Origin: Agrobacterium fabrum str. C58
GTDB taxonomy: Bacteria; Pseudomonadota; Alphaproteobacteria; Rhizobiales; Rhizobiaceae
NCBI RefSeq assembly: GCF_000092025.1
Contig: NC_003062.2
Coordinates: forward strand, 1-55,000
DNA length: 55,000 nt
Direction of reading: 5' to 3'
In this document: positions 47,802-55,000 of the stretch, one piece after another
Layout of the letters: each line of letters begins with the position of its first letter
Numbering within the stretch: position 1 is the first letter of the stretch
The notes under the pieces: model-generated
What the model saw: only the letters and a program-made list of their open reading frames with translations
Database searches by the model: none
What the model was told of the DNA's origin: nothing
Program-made: the position numbers and the translations under genes

Positions 47802-49970
47802 GTGAGCCGCACGGATAAATTCGGTCTTTCCATTGACGACAGGCTGTATGCCTTTTTGACGGACGAGGTGCTTCCGGGCACAGGTCTGGACAGCGAGACC
47901 TTCTTTGAGGGTTTTTCGGCCATCGTCCATGAGCTTTCTCCGAAGAATCGTGAACTGCTTGCCAAGCGCGATGCGCTGCAGGAAAAAATCGATGGTTGGT
48001 ACCGTGAGAACGGCGCTCCCTCGGATTTCGATGCCTATGAGGCCTTCCTGAAGGAGATCGGCTACCTGCTGCCGGAAGGTCCCGGCTTCAAGGTCGAAAC
48101 TAATAATGTCGACCCGGAAATTGCCGTCGTCGCCGGTCCGCAACTCGTTGTTCCCGTCATGAATGCGCGTTATGCGCTGAACGCCGCCAATGCCCGCTGG
48201 GGTTCGCTTTATGATGCGCTCTACGGCACAGACGCCATTTCCGATGCCGACGGTGCGGAAAAGGGCAGGGGTTACAATCCGAAGCGTGGTGACAAGGTCA
48301 TCGCTTGGGCGCGCAATTTCCTCGATGAATCCGCCCCGCTCGAGACAGGAAGCTGGTCCGACGTCACAGGCTTCAATATTGCTGACGGCCTGTTGCAGCT
48401 TGCCATCGGTGCTGCCACGACTGGCCTCAAGGATGCAGTTCAATTCAAAGGTTTCAGCGGTGAAGCGGCAAAGCCCGCCACGATCCTGCTCGGCAAGAAC
48501 GGTCTGCACACGGAAATCGTCATCGATCCCTCGACCGAAATCGGCAAAAGCGATAGAGCAGGCATATCGGACGTCATTCTCGAATCAGCGCTGACGACCA
48601 TCATGGATTGCGAGGATTCTGTCGCCGCCGTCGATGCCGAGGACAAGGTGCTGGTTTACGGCAACTGGCTTGGCCTGATGCGCGGCGATTTGACGGAAGC
48701 CGTCTCCAAGGGCGGCAACACTTTCACCCGCCGCCTCAACCCGGATCGTTATTATACCGCTCCCGATGGTTCCGCGCTCACGCTGCCGGGCCGTTCCCTG
48801 ATGCTGGTGCGCAATGTCGGTCATCTCATGACCAATCCGGCGATCCTCGACAGGGATGGCCGCGACGTGCCGGAAGGCATTATGGATGCCGTCGTCACGG
48901 CGCTGATCGCGCTTTACGATGTCGGCCCGTCCGGACGACGCCAGAATTCCCGCGCCGGCTCCATGTATGTCGTCAAGCCGAAGATGCACGGACCGGAAGA
49001 GGTTGCTTTCGCCAACGAGATATTCGCCCGCGTCGAAAATCTTGTGGGCATGGCGCCGAACACCATGAAAATGGGCATCATGGATGAGGAGCGCCGCACC
49101 ACCGTCAACCTCAAGGAAAGCATTCGCGCGGCGAAGGATCGCGTAGTCTTCATCAATACCGGCTTCCTCGATCGCACCGGCGACGAAATCCATACCTCTA
49201 TGGAAGCAGGCCCGATGATCCGCAAGGGCGACATGAAACAGGCTGCATGGATCGCGGCTTATGAAAACTGGAACGTCGATATTGGCCTCGAATGCGGTCT
49301 CTCCGGCCACGCCCAGATCGGCAAGGGCATGTGGGCCATGCCGGATCTGATGGCTGCCATGCTGGAGCAGAAGATCGCGCATCCGAAAGCCGGCGCCAAT
49401 ACCGCCTGGGTGCCGTCGCCGACGGCGGCGACGTTGCACGCCACGCATTACCATAAGGTCGACGTCGCAGCCGTTCAGGAAGGCCTGAAAAGCCGCGGTC
49501 GCGCAAAGCTCTCCGATATCCTGTCGGTGCCGGTCGCACCGCGTCCCAACTGGACGCCGGAGGAAATCCAGCGCGAGCTTGATAATAACGCCCAGGGCAT
49601 TCTCGGTTATGTTGTTCGCTGGGTCGATCAGGGTGTCGGCTGCTCCAAGGTGCCTGACATCAACAATATTGGCCTGATGGAGGACCGCGCCACGCTGCGC
49701 ATTTCCGCCCAGCACATGGCGAACTGGCTGCGCCACGGCGTGGTGACGGAGGCCCAGATCATCAAGACCATGAAGCGCATGGCCGCGGTAGTGGACACGC
49801 AGAATGCCGGCGATCCGGCCTATCTGCCGATGGCATCGGATTTCGATGGATCGGTGGCTTTCCAGGCTGCTGTCGAGCTGGTGCTGAAGGGCCGTGAACA
49901 GCCGAACGGCTACACCGAACCGGTTCTGCACCGCCGCCGTCTGGAGCTGAAAGCAAAGCAGGCGGGCTGA
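47802..49970 (+). CDS. glcB: Malate synthase G
   Basis: Condenses glyoxylate with acetyl-CoA to malate, the glyoxylate-bypass step for growth on acetate or glycolate. A single-chain G-type enzyme of 722 aa. [19 protein letters not shown] near residue 265 and [20 protein letters not shown] near 400 are family blocks; [21 protein letters not shown] and [23 protein letters not shown] (near 520) form the active site. GTG 47802 has a strong AAGGAGG (47790-47796); the upstream reading adds no family sequence. A palindrome lies before it and an intergenic repeat after it. Isocitrate lyase is not in the window. Confidence 0.96.
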   Translation: MSRTDKFGLSIDDRLYAFLTDEVLPGTGLDSETFFEGFSAIVHELSPKNRELLAKRDALQEKIDGWYRENGAPSDFDAYEAFLKEIGYLLPEGPGFKVETNNVDPEIAVVAGPQLVVPVMNARYALNAANARWGSLYDALYGTDAISDADGAEKGRGYNPKRGDKVIAWARNFLDESAPLETGSWSDVTGFNIADGLLQLAIGAATTGLKDAVQFKGFSGEAAKPATILLGKNGLHTEIVIDPSTEIGKSDRAGISDVILESALTTIMDCEDSVAAVDAEDKVLVYGNWLGLMRGDLTEAVSKGGNTFTRRLNPDRYYTAPDGSALTLPGRSLMLVRNVGHLMTNPAILDRDGRDVPEGIMDAVVTALIALYDVGPSGRRQNSRAGSMYVVKPKMHGPEEVAFANEIFARVENLVGMAPNTMKMGIMDEERRTTVNLKESIRAAKDRVVFINTGFLDRTGDEIHTSMEAGPMIRKGDMKQAAWIAAYENWNVDIGLECGLSGHAQIGKGMWAMPDLMAAMLEQKIAHPKAGANTAWVPSPTAATLHATHYHKVDVAAVQEGLKSRGRAKLSDILSVPVAPRPNWTPEEIQRELDNNAQGILGYVVRWVDQGVGCSKVPDINNIGLMEDRATLRISAQHMANWLRHGVVTEAQIIKTMKRMAAVVDTQNAGDPAYLPMASDFDGSVAFQAAVELVLKGREQPNGYTEPVLHRRRLELKAKQAG

Positions 49971-49984
49971 AGCGGCCGCCTGGT

Positions 49985-50024
49985 ATTTCCAGTAAAAGTG
50001 CGTAGCGGTTTTACGTCCGGAAAT
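49985..50024. repeat. Dispersed palindromic repeat, copy B (after glcB)
   Basis: ATTTCCAGTAAAAGTGCG...GGTTTTACGTCCGGAAAT: an imperfect palindrome of 40 bases (ATTTCC/GGAAAT outside, GTAAAA/TTTTAC inside). Copy C at 51555-51590 is its inverted near-twin (33 of 36 identical); copy A in divL is more distant. It resembles the short intergenic repeats of rhizobia. Confidence 0.75.
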
Positions 50025-50098
50025 GCTGAAAACCAAAGAGATTGAGCATTGCAGGTGATCCCGTTTTCACCGGAAATTCTCTAGCGTTTCCATAAACA

Positions 50099-50132
50099 AA
50101 AAAGCCGCCGGGAAAATCCTCGGCGGCTTTTT
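50099..50132. terminator. Bidirectional terminator between glcB and the L,D-transpeptidase gene
   Basis: Perfect 12-bp inverted repeat, AAAAAGCCGCCG (50099-50110) and CGGCGGCTTTTT (50121-50132), with a 10-base loop and T tracts on both strands. Confidence 0.9.
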
Positions 50133-50150
50133 CTTGATCTGATGTAACTT

Positions 50151-50864
50151 TTACTGGATCACGACGACCTTGGTGCTGCGGCCGGGGCGGACGCGGCTAT
50201 AGAGATCGATCACATCCTGGTTGATCATGCGGATGCAGCCCGAAGAGGCAGCAGTGCCGATCGAAGCCCATTCGGGCGAACCATGGATGCGGAACAGCGT
50301 GTCCTGTCCCTTTTCGTTGAAGAGATACATGGCGCGCGCGCCGAGCGGGTTGGAAAGGCCCGGGCCCATGCCGGCCTCGACATATTTGGCCACTTCCGGC
50401 TTGCGGTCGGCCATTTCCTTCGGCGGATGCCACATCGGCCATTCCTGCTTCCAGGCCACATAGGCTTCACCGGCCCATGCAAAACCTGCCTTGCCGACGC
50501 CAATGCCGTAACGCACAGCGCGGTTACCGGACATGATATAATAGAGGTAACGATCGCGCGTATTGACGATGATGGTGCCGGGACGCTCGGATGTCTGGAA
50601 CTCGACGATCTGGCGGCGGTACTTCTCATTCACGCGATTGATCGGAATGGCCGGCAGCGCATAACCCGCATCGGTCACGGGACCGTAGACATCGTTGAAA
50701 ATCTGGACCGTTTCGACCTTCGCCGGAACGGGGTCAGCAACCGGCACTGACGCCGCGATCTTGCCGGAGGTCGGAGCGGAGGATTGGGAAGTCGTTTCGG
50801 CGCAGCCGGCCAGTGCCAGTGCTGCCGTCAGACCGAGTAGGGTCAATGGGGTGCGGATGCGCAT
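50151..50864 (-). CDS. L,D-transpeptidase lipoprotein (YkuD domain)
   Basis: A 237-aa periplasmic lipoprotein that likely cross-links peptidoglycan or attaches proteins to it. The signal peptide has a lipobox, ALALAGC, with Cys21 as the lipidation site. The YkuD domain runs from about residue 100 (RPGTIIVNTRDRYLYYIM) to the end; the catalytic motif is IHGSPEW followed by SIGTAASSGCIRM, with His, Ser and nucleophile Cys. ATG 50864 is chosen because it starts the signal peptide; an upstream reading from 50936 is not. Agrobacterium polar growth relies heavily on L,D-transpeptidases, which is known; this gene's part is inferred. Confidence 0.9.
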   Translation of the reverse strand: MRIRTPLTLLGLTAALALAGCAETTSQSSAPTSGKIAASVPVADPVPAKVETVQIFNDVYGPVTDAGYALPAIPINRVNEKYRRQIVEFQTSERPGTIIVNTRDRYLYYIMSGNRAVRYGIGVGKAGFAWAGEAYVAWKQEWPMWHPPKEMADRKPEVAKYVEAGMGPGLSNPLGARAMYLFNEKGQDTLFRIHGSPEWASIGTAASSGCIRMINQDVIDLYSRVRPGRSTKVVVIQ

Positions 50865-51047
50865 GTCGTTCTCGCGGAAAATTCGCCAAATTGTGCGAAG
50901 GAGTAGGCTTAATTGGATAAATCGGTTATTTTCCATTAAGTCGCACTTGGCAAGCCATTGTGCAGCCGCGAAACGGCAACGCCTTTAAAATTGCCGGTTG
51001 ATTGCCTTTTTGCAACAATAGGCCAAACGCTTCAGCAGCCTTTATCC

Positions 51048-51533
51048 ATGACTATTCTTTCCTTTACCAATAATAATCCGTTAATCGACGGCCGCCAGTC
51101 GGACAAGGCGATGCTGGTACGTCGCGGCGTACAGGTGCTGTTGCATGAGATGCGCCATTCGGTTCTGCCGGAACTGCCGCTTGCGAGCGGACGCAGAGCC
51201 GATCTCATTAGCCTGTCGGCCAAGGGTGAAATCTGGATCATCGAAATCAAATCCTCGATCGAGGATTTCCGCGTCGATCGTAAATGGCCGGATTATCGCC
51301 TGCATTGCGACCGGCTATTTTTCGCCACTCATCCGGAAGTTCCGACCGACATATTCCCTGAGGAATGTGGGCTGATCCTCTCGGATGGCTATGGAGCACA
51401 CATGCTGCGAGATGCGCCGGAGCACAAATTGCCACCGGCGACCCGCAAATCGGTAATGCTGGATTTTTCAAGAACCGCTGCAACCCGGCTTATGTTGGCT
51501 GAATGGACGACCGGGCGCAGTTTCGGGGAATAG
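51048..51533 (+). CDS. mmcB: MmcB-family DNA repair protein
   Basis: A 161-aa protein similar to Caulobacter MmcB, a DNA-damage protein of the PD-(D/E)XK nuclease fold. The likely active site is SGRRADLISLSAKGEIWIIE followed by IKSS (near residues 50-72), giving the D...E-x-K pattern. ATG 51048 begins MTILSFTNNNPLIDG. In Caulobacter mmcB is SOS-induced; by eye I find no GTTC-N7-GTTC LexA box in the 183 bases upstream. It is divergent from the transpeptidase gene and convergent with actR. Confidence 0.82.
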   Translation: MTILSFTNNNPLIDGRQSDKAMLVRRGVQVLLHEMRHSVLPELPLASGRRADLISLSAKGEIWIIEIKSSIEDFRVDRKWPDYRLHCDRLFFATHPEVPTDIFPEECGLILSDGYGAHMLRDAPEHKLPPATRKSVMLDFSRTAATRLMLAEWTTGRSFGE

Positions 51534-51554
51534 CGTTCGGTTCCAGCCCATTAT

Positions 51555-51590
51555 CCGGACGTAAAACCATTGCGCACTTTTACTGGAAAT
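51555..51590. repeat. Dispersed palindromic repeat, copy C (between mmcB and actR)
   Basis: CCGGACGTAAAACC...CTTTTACTGGAAAT is the inverted copy of 49985-50020, differing at three of 36 positions. It ends four bases before the actR stop codon and lies between convergent genes. Confidence 0.75.
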
Positions 51591-51593
51591 GCT

Positions 51594-52181
51594 TCACTTC
51601 GGAGCGCGTTTCGCGAGAATGCGCTGCAGGGTGCGCCGATGCATGTTGAGCCGACGCGCCGTTTCCGAAACATTGCGTTCGCACATTTCATAAACCCGCT
51701 GAATATGCTCCCAGCGCACGCGGTCTGCCGACATGGGGTTTTCGGGAACCTCGGTCTTTTCACCCTTGCGCTGTGTCAGAGCATTAAAGACATCGTCCGC
51801 ATCGGCGGGTTTGGCGAGATAGTCCAGCGCACCGAGCTTCACGGCAGTCACGGCGGTGGCGATATTGCCGTAGCCGGTCAAAACGACGATCTGTGTATCG
51901 TCCCGGTTCTGCCTGATGGCTTCGATCACTTCCAGCCCGTTGCCGTCAGCAAGCCTCAAATCGACGACCGCATATTTCGGCGGCGCGGCCTTGGAGCGGG
52001 CAATGCCCTCGCTCACTGTCTCGGCAGTATCGACGGCAAAGCCGCGCGTTTCCATGGCCCGGGCAAGCCGGCGCAGAAACGGGCCGTCATCGTCGACGAT
52101 CAGCAGCGATCTGTCGGGTCCGATCGGATCGATATCGTCCACCGGTTCGCTGGTGGCTGGGGTCTGGTCTTCAATCTTCAT
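51594..52181 (-). CDS. actR: Redox response regulator ActR (RegA/PrrA family)
   Basis: Global regulator of the RegBA/PrrBA/ActSR type that adjusts respiration, carbon and nitrogen metabolism and acid tolerance to redox state. The receiver domain has SLLIVDDDGPFLRRL, phospho-acceptor Asp74 in AVVDLRLADGNGLEV, VVLTGYGNIATAV and the Lys in LDYLAKPAD. The Fis-type HTH is at the C-terminus: RNVSETARRLNMHRRTLQRI. Length 195 aa. It follows actS by 73 bases on the same strand. Confidence 0.95.
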   Translation of the reverse strand: MKIEDQTPATSEPVDDIDPIGPDRSLLIVDDDGPFLRRLARAMETRGFAVDTAETVSEGIARSKAAPPKYAVVDLRLADGNGLEVIEAIRQNRDDTQIVVLTGYGNIATAVTAVKLGALDYLAKPADADDVFNALTQRKGEKTEVPENPMSADRVRWEHIQRVYEMCERNVSETARRLNMHRRTLQRILAKRAPK

Positions 52182-52254
52182 GTTTCCGGCCTTCCGGCAA
52201 CTTCATCGGCTTGATTTTCTTCTTCTTATCGCCGCTTCAACGTGGATGGTAAAG

Positions 52255-53589
52255 TCAACGGCTTCTTTTATCGTCCATCAGCGCCCGAGGCCAGACGATT
52301 GTGACCCGCGCCCCGCTTTTGCTTGACGCGCGATTCTCAAAGGTGACGGCCGCGCCGGAACGCTCCAGCAAGGTCTTGGCGATGAAAAGCCCGAGCCCGA
52401 GCCCACCGGCGCGCGTATCATTGTGACGTTCGGTCACATAGGGCTCGCCGATACGGGCAAGCACGTCATGGGCATAACCCGGACCGTCATCCTCTATGGT
52501 GACGGCGACGTTCTGGGCATCGTGATCCACCGTCACGGTCACCTTCTCACGCGCATAGTCCACGGCATTTTCGATGAGGTTGCCCAGTCCGTAGATAATG
52601 CCGGCGTTGCGGATACCGACCGGCTCCTCGGCACGGCCAGTCTTTTCCACCAGTTCCAGGCGAATGCCAAACTCGCGATGCGGCGCCATCACCTCCTCGA
52701 TCAGCGAGGAAAGTGGAAGGCGGCTCATATGCTCCTCGTTGTCGGCGGAAAGCGAGGTGAGCCGGCGCAGAATATCGCGGCATCTTTCGCTCTGGCTGCG
52801 CAGCAGCGCGATGTCTTCGCCGTATTTCTCATCATGCCCCAGTTCCCGTTCCATTTCCTTGGCGACGACGCTGATTGTCGCAAGCGGCGTGCCGAGCTCA
52901 TGCGCTGCCGCTGCCGCCAGCCCGTCGAGCTGGGAAAGGTGTTTTTCCCGCTCCAGCACCAGCTCCGTTGCCGCCAGCGCATCAGCCAGTTGATTGGCCT
53001 CATGTGAAACGCGATAGGCATAAAAGGCCGCGAAAGACGTAGTAGCGATGATCGCAACCCAGGTGCCGACATGCAGCAGAAGCTGGATCGGCAAAACCTC
53101 GTCGGGGTACCAGGGAACAGGAAAAGGCGAAAAGGCGATCGCCGTCGAGCAGATGACGGCAAAGCCGAGCAGGATGAGCGAATGCTTCAGCGGCTGCGAG
53201 GCAAAGGCGATGATGACCTGCACGCAGATCAGCGGCGCGAAGGGATTGGAAAGTCCACCGGTAATATAGATCAGTGCCGTCAGTTGCAGCAGGTCGAAGG
53301 CGAGCAGCAATGTCGCTTCCCACGGCTCCAGACGATAGGTGGACGGAAAACGGGCGGTGAGAAACAGATTGGCAAGCGCCAGCGCCGCGATCAGAAGTCC
53401 GCAGGCGAGAAGCGGCAGGGGAAAATTCAGCGCGAAAGCGACAAACAGGATCGTCGCCGTCTGTCCGGCCACCGCCAGCCAGCGCAGCCAGATGATAGTC
53501 TGCAACCTTATCCTGCGGCTGGCGCGGCCAAGCCTGGTGGTTTCGATCGGATGGCCAGCCACCGTCTTCTCCTTTACCCTTTTCATCAT
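52255..53589 (-). CDS. actS: Redox sensor histidine kinase ActS (RegB/PrrB family)
   Basis: Membrane sensor that phosphorylates ActR. Six hydrophobic segments fill residues about 32-190. The quinone-binding heptapeptide of RegB kinases is present as GGLSNPF (111-117). The H-box is AAAAHELGTPLATIS with His230; Cys270, 40 residues later in SERCRDIL, corresponds to the redox-active cysteine of RegB. The ATPase domain follows (NLIENAVDYA, DDGPGY, GGLGLGLFIAKTLLERSG). I chose ATG 53589 (444 aa); GTG 53595, overlapping the hrpB stop as GTGA, is also possible. Upstream gene is hrpB, so the pair may be co-transcribed with it. Confidence 0.94.
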   Translation of the reverse strand: MMKRVKEKTVAGHPIETTRLGRASRRIRLQTIIWLRWLAVAGQTATILFVAFALNFPLPLLACGLLIAALALANLFLTARFPSTYRLEPWEATLLLAFDLLQLTALIYITGGLSNPFAPLICVQVIIAFASQPLKHSLILLGFAVICSTAIAFSPFPVPWYPDEVLPIQLLLHVGTWVAIIATTSFAAFYAYRVSHEANQLADALAATELVLEREKHLSQLDGLAAAAAHELGTPLATISVVAKEMERELGHDEKYGEDIALLRSQSERCRDILRRLTSLSADNEEHMSRLPLSSLIEEVMAPHREFGIRLELVEKTGRAEEPVGIRNAGIIYGLGNLIENAVDYAREKVTVTVDHDAQNVAVTIEDDGPGYAHDVLARIGEPYVTERHNDTRAGGLGLGLFIAKTLLERSGAAVTFENRASSKSGARVTIVWPRALMDDKRSR

Positions 53590-53591
53590 CG

Positions 53592-55000
53592 TCACGTCCC
53601 GCGCGGTTTCGCACGGCTGGTCGGCAGGGCCGAGGCCGGATCCTCCGGCCAGGGATGGCGCGGATACCGCCCGCGCATATCCGCCCGCACATCCTTCCAC
53701 GAGCCCGTCCAGAAACCGGGAAGATCGCGTGTCGTCTGTATCGGCCTGTGCGCCGGGGAGGTCAATTCCAGGAGCAGCGGCAGGCGCCCCTGCGCAATGG
53801 CGGGGTGGGCCTTCAGTCCGAAAAGCTCCTGTACGCGAATGGAAAGCGTCGGTTCGCTGGCGTCGTAACGGATGGGGTGCCGCTGACCCGTCGGCGCTTC
53901 GAAATGCGTCGGTGCCAGCCGCCCGAGATCTCGTGCCACCTCATGCGGCACCAGCGACAGGATTCCCTCGGAGAGGCTGCCGGGCCGGATGTCCTGAAGG
54001 CTGCGGGCGCCGTTCTGGAAAGGAACGAACCATTCCTCCAGCCGTGCAAGCAGCGCCGCATCGCTAACGTCAGGCCACGGATCGCCGATGCTGGCATTCA
54101 GAAAACCGATCCTGTCACGCAGCTGCAGGGTTTCTTTCGAAAATGGAAGAATGTCGAGGCCGAATTCCCTGACGCCATTGGCAAGTGCCCGCGCCGCCTG
54201 TTCGCCATCGGGTCTGGGCAAGGGTGTCTCGTCGAGAATGATGGCACCAAGGCGTGTCACTTTTCGCGCCCGCGCCTGACCGCTCGCCTTGTCGAACAGC
54301 AACTGTTCCTGCTGGACGATAAGATGCGGCATCCGCTCTTCTATATCAGCCCTTTCGATAGCCGCCGCCGCAAGAACACGTGGCTGCGCCGCCCGTCCGG
54401 TAATATCGGCCACGACGAGCATTTTGCTTGCCGCCAGCCGTTCGGTCTCGGCCAGCTCCGCGCCCCGCCCATTGGCCATCACGTAACGCCCCCGCGCGCC
54501 GCGTTGAAGCGCAATCCTGTCCGGATAGGCGTGCAGCAACAGAGCACCGACCTCGCTCGGCGTTTCAGCCTTCGCGGTCTTGTCGCCGATCGCGTCGAGC
54601 AGCCTTGATGCAAGCTTGCGCGCCGCCTGTGCCCTCTCACTTCTCTCGGAAAAAAAGCGCCGCAGCCTTTCATCTAGGTCGATGTCGTTGCCACCCAGTC
54701 CCTGTTCCGTCAGCATGACGGCGAGCATCGCCGCCTTTTTCCCGGCACCTTCTTCCGCCGAGGCAATCACCATGGCCGCAAGCCGCGGCGGCAATGAAAG
54801 GCCACGCATCAGATGGCCCTGTCGCGTCAGCCCGCCGCTGTTATCGAGGGCACCGAGGTTTTTGAGAAGCGCCACCGATTCTTTCAGTGCAGCTTCAGGC
54901 GGCGCATCGAGAAATGCGAGCGCGGAAGGGTCGTGAACGCCCCAGTGGGCGAGATCGAGGGCGAGACCGGAAAGATCGCTCGCCAGAATTTGCGGTGGCG
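53592..55000 (-). CDS. hrpB: ATP-dependent helicase HrpB, C-terminal part (5' end outside window)
   Basis: The C-terminal portion of a DEAH-box HrpB helicase. The reading frame stays open to the right window edge (ILASDLSGLALDLAHWGVHD near the edge, then DPSALAFLDAPPEAALKES), the typical post-helicase segment of HrpB, followed by RQGHLMRGLSLPPRLAAMV and the HrpB C-terminal domain (ERLAASKMLVVADITGRAA, then HPWPEDPASALPTSRAKPRGT). About 469 codons are visible; the motor domains are to the right. The role of HrpB in bacteria is unclear. The TGA stop overlaps the possible GTG start of actS. Confidence 0.9.
   Translation of the reverse strand, partial: PPQILASDLSGLALDLAHWGVHDPSALAFLDAPPEAALKESVALLKNLGALDNSGGLTRQGHLMRGLSLPPRLAAMVIASAEEGAGKKAAMLAVMLTEQGLGGNDIDLDERLRRFFSERSERAQAARKLASRLLDAIGDKTAKAETPSEVGALLLHAYPDRIALQRGARGRYVMANGRGAELAETERLAASKMLVVADITGRAAQPRVLAAAAIERADIEERMPHLIVQQEQLLFDKASGQARARKVTRLGAIILDETPLPRPDGEQAARALANGVREFGLDILPFSKETLQLRDRIGFLNASIGDPWPDVSDAALLARLEEWFVPFQNGARSLQDIRPGSLSEGILSLVPHEVARDLGRLAPTHFEAPTGQRHPIRYDASEPTLSIRVQELFGLKAHPAIAQGRLPLLLELTSPAHRPIQTTRDLPGFWTGSWKDVRADMRGRYPRHPWPEDPASALPTSRAKPRGT

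Noticed and set aside
48585..50036. 483-codon open frame antisense to glcB
   Set aside because: It shows only the reverse image of malate synthase, and its start lies in the intergenic repeat.
50865..51047. SOS (LexA) box upstream of mmcB
   Set aside because: Looked for GTTC-N7-GTTC in both strands by eye and found none, so damage control is not claimed.

Overview
The window is a GC-rich, tightly packed stretch of core chromosome from an alphaproteobacterium of the Rhizobiales, almost certainly an Agrobacterium (A. tumefaciens/fabrum complex). The main reasons are the chvI-chvG-hprK-EIIA-HPr cluster divergent from pckA, actR/actS next to hrpB, the alphaproteobacterial addB-addA pair, trpF-trpB-trpA followed by accD-folC, a TsaE-kinase fusion, and a divL-type PAS kinase. 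The left edge looks like the replication origin: five DnaA-box-like 9-mers lie in the first 200 bases, and three parS-like ParB sites follow within 14.5 kb. I see no insertion sequence, prophage, CRISPR array, tRNA or rRNA gene.

Layout. 1-202: probable oriC. 203-3808 (+): PPDK regulatory protein, maf, aroE, coaE, dnaQ. 3907-5029 (-): secB and fxsA. 5170-7905 (+): tim44-like, mltA, smr and an XRE regulator, chained by ATGA overlaps. 8064-10499 (+): gyrB. 10604-12177: divergent nitroreductase and fumarylacetoacetate-hydrolase-family genes. 12303-14372 (+): intracellular PHB depolymerase and a YgjP-like metallopeptidase. 14475-19593 (+): trpF, trpB, trpA, accD, folC. 19641-31673 (-): divL, tsaE-amgK fusion, murU, addB, addA, then trxA, nearly all overlapping. 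31882-37250 (-): ahcY, and the chvI-chvG-hprK-EIIA-HPr cluster. 37589-39761 (+): pckA and arfB. 39781-44401 (-): hisB, DUF2628, hisH, hisA, hisF, hisE, coaA. 44602-46521 (+): hslV-hslU. 46716-49970 (+): DUF1402 protein and malate synthase G. 50151-51533: L,D-transpeptidase lipoprotein (-) and mmcB (+). 51594-55000 (-): hrpB (5' end outside the window), actS, actR.

How the genes work together. Most are housekeeping: replication and its fidelity (gyrB, dnaQ, addAB, mmcB), amino-acid synthesis (aroE, trpFBA, his), cofactors (coaE, coaA, folC), envelope upkeep (mltA, amgK-murU, L,D-transpeptidase), protein quality and export (hslVU, secB, arfB), and the C2/C3 carbon junction (pckA, glcB). Three regulatory systems stand out: DivL, which in relatives feeds the CckA-ChpT-CtrA cell-cycle relay; ChvG-ChvI acid/host sensing physically joined to a permease-less PTS (HprK, EIIA, HPr); and the redox pair ActS-ActR.

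I did not find a wholly new system. The observations most worth a second look are the three parS-like sites near the origin, the TsaE-AmgK fusion beside MurU, the intergenic repeat translated into the N-terminus of DivL, the AccD lacking its zinc-ribbon cysteines, and palindromes upstream of ahcY, pckA and glcB that look like operators. Functional names come from motifs read by eye; no database search was run.
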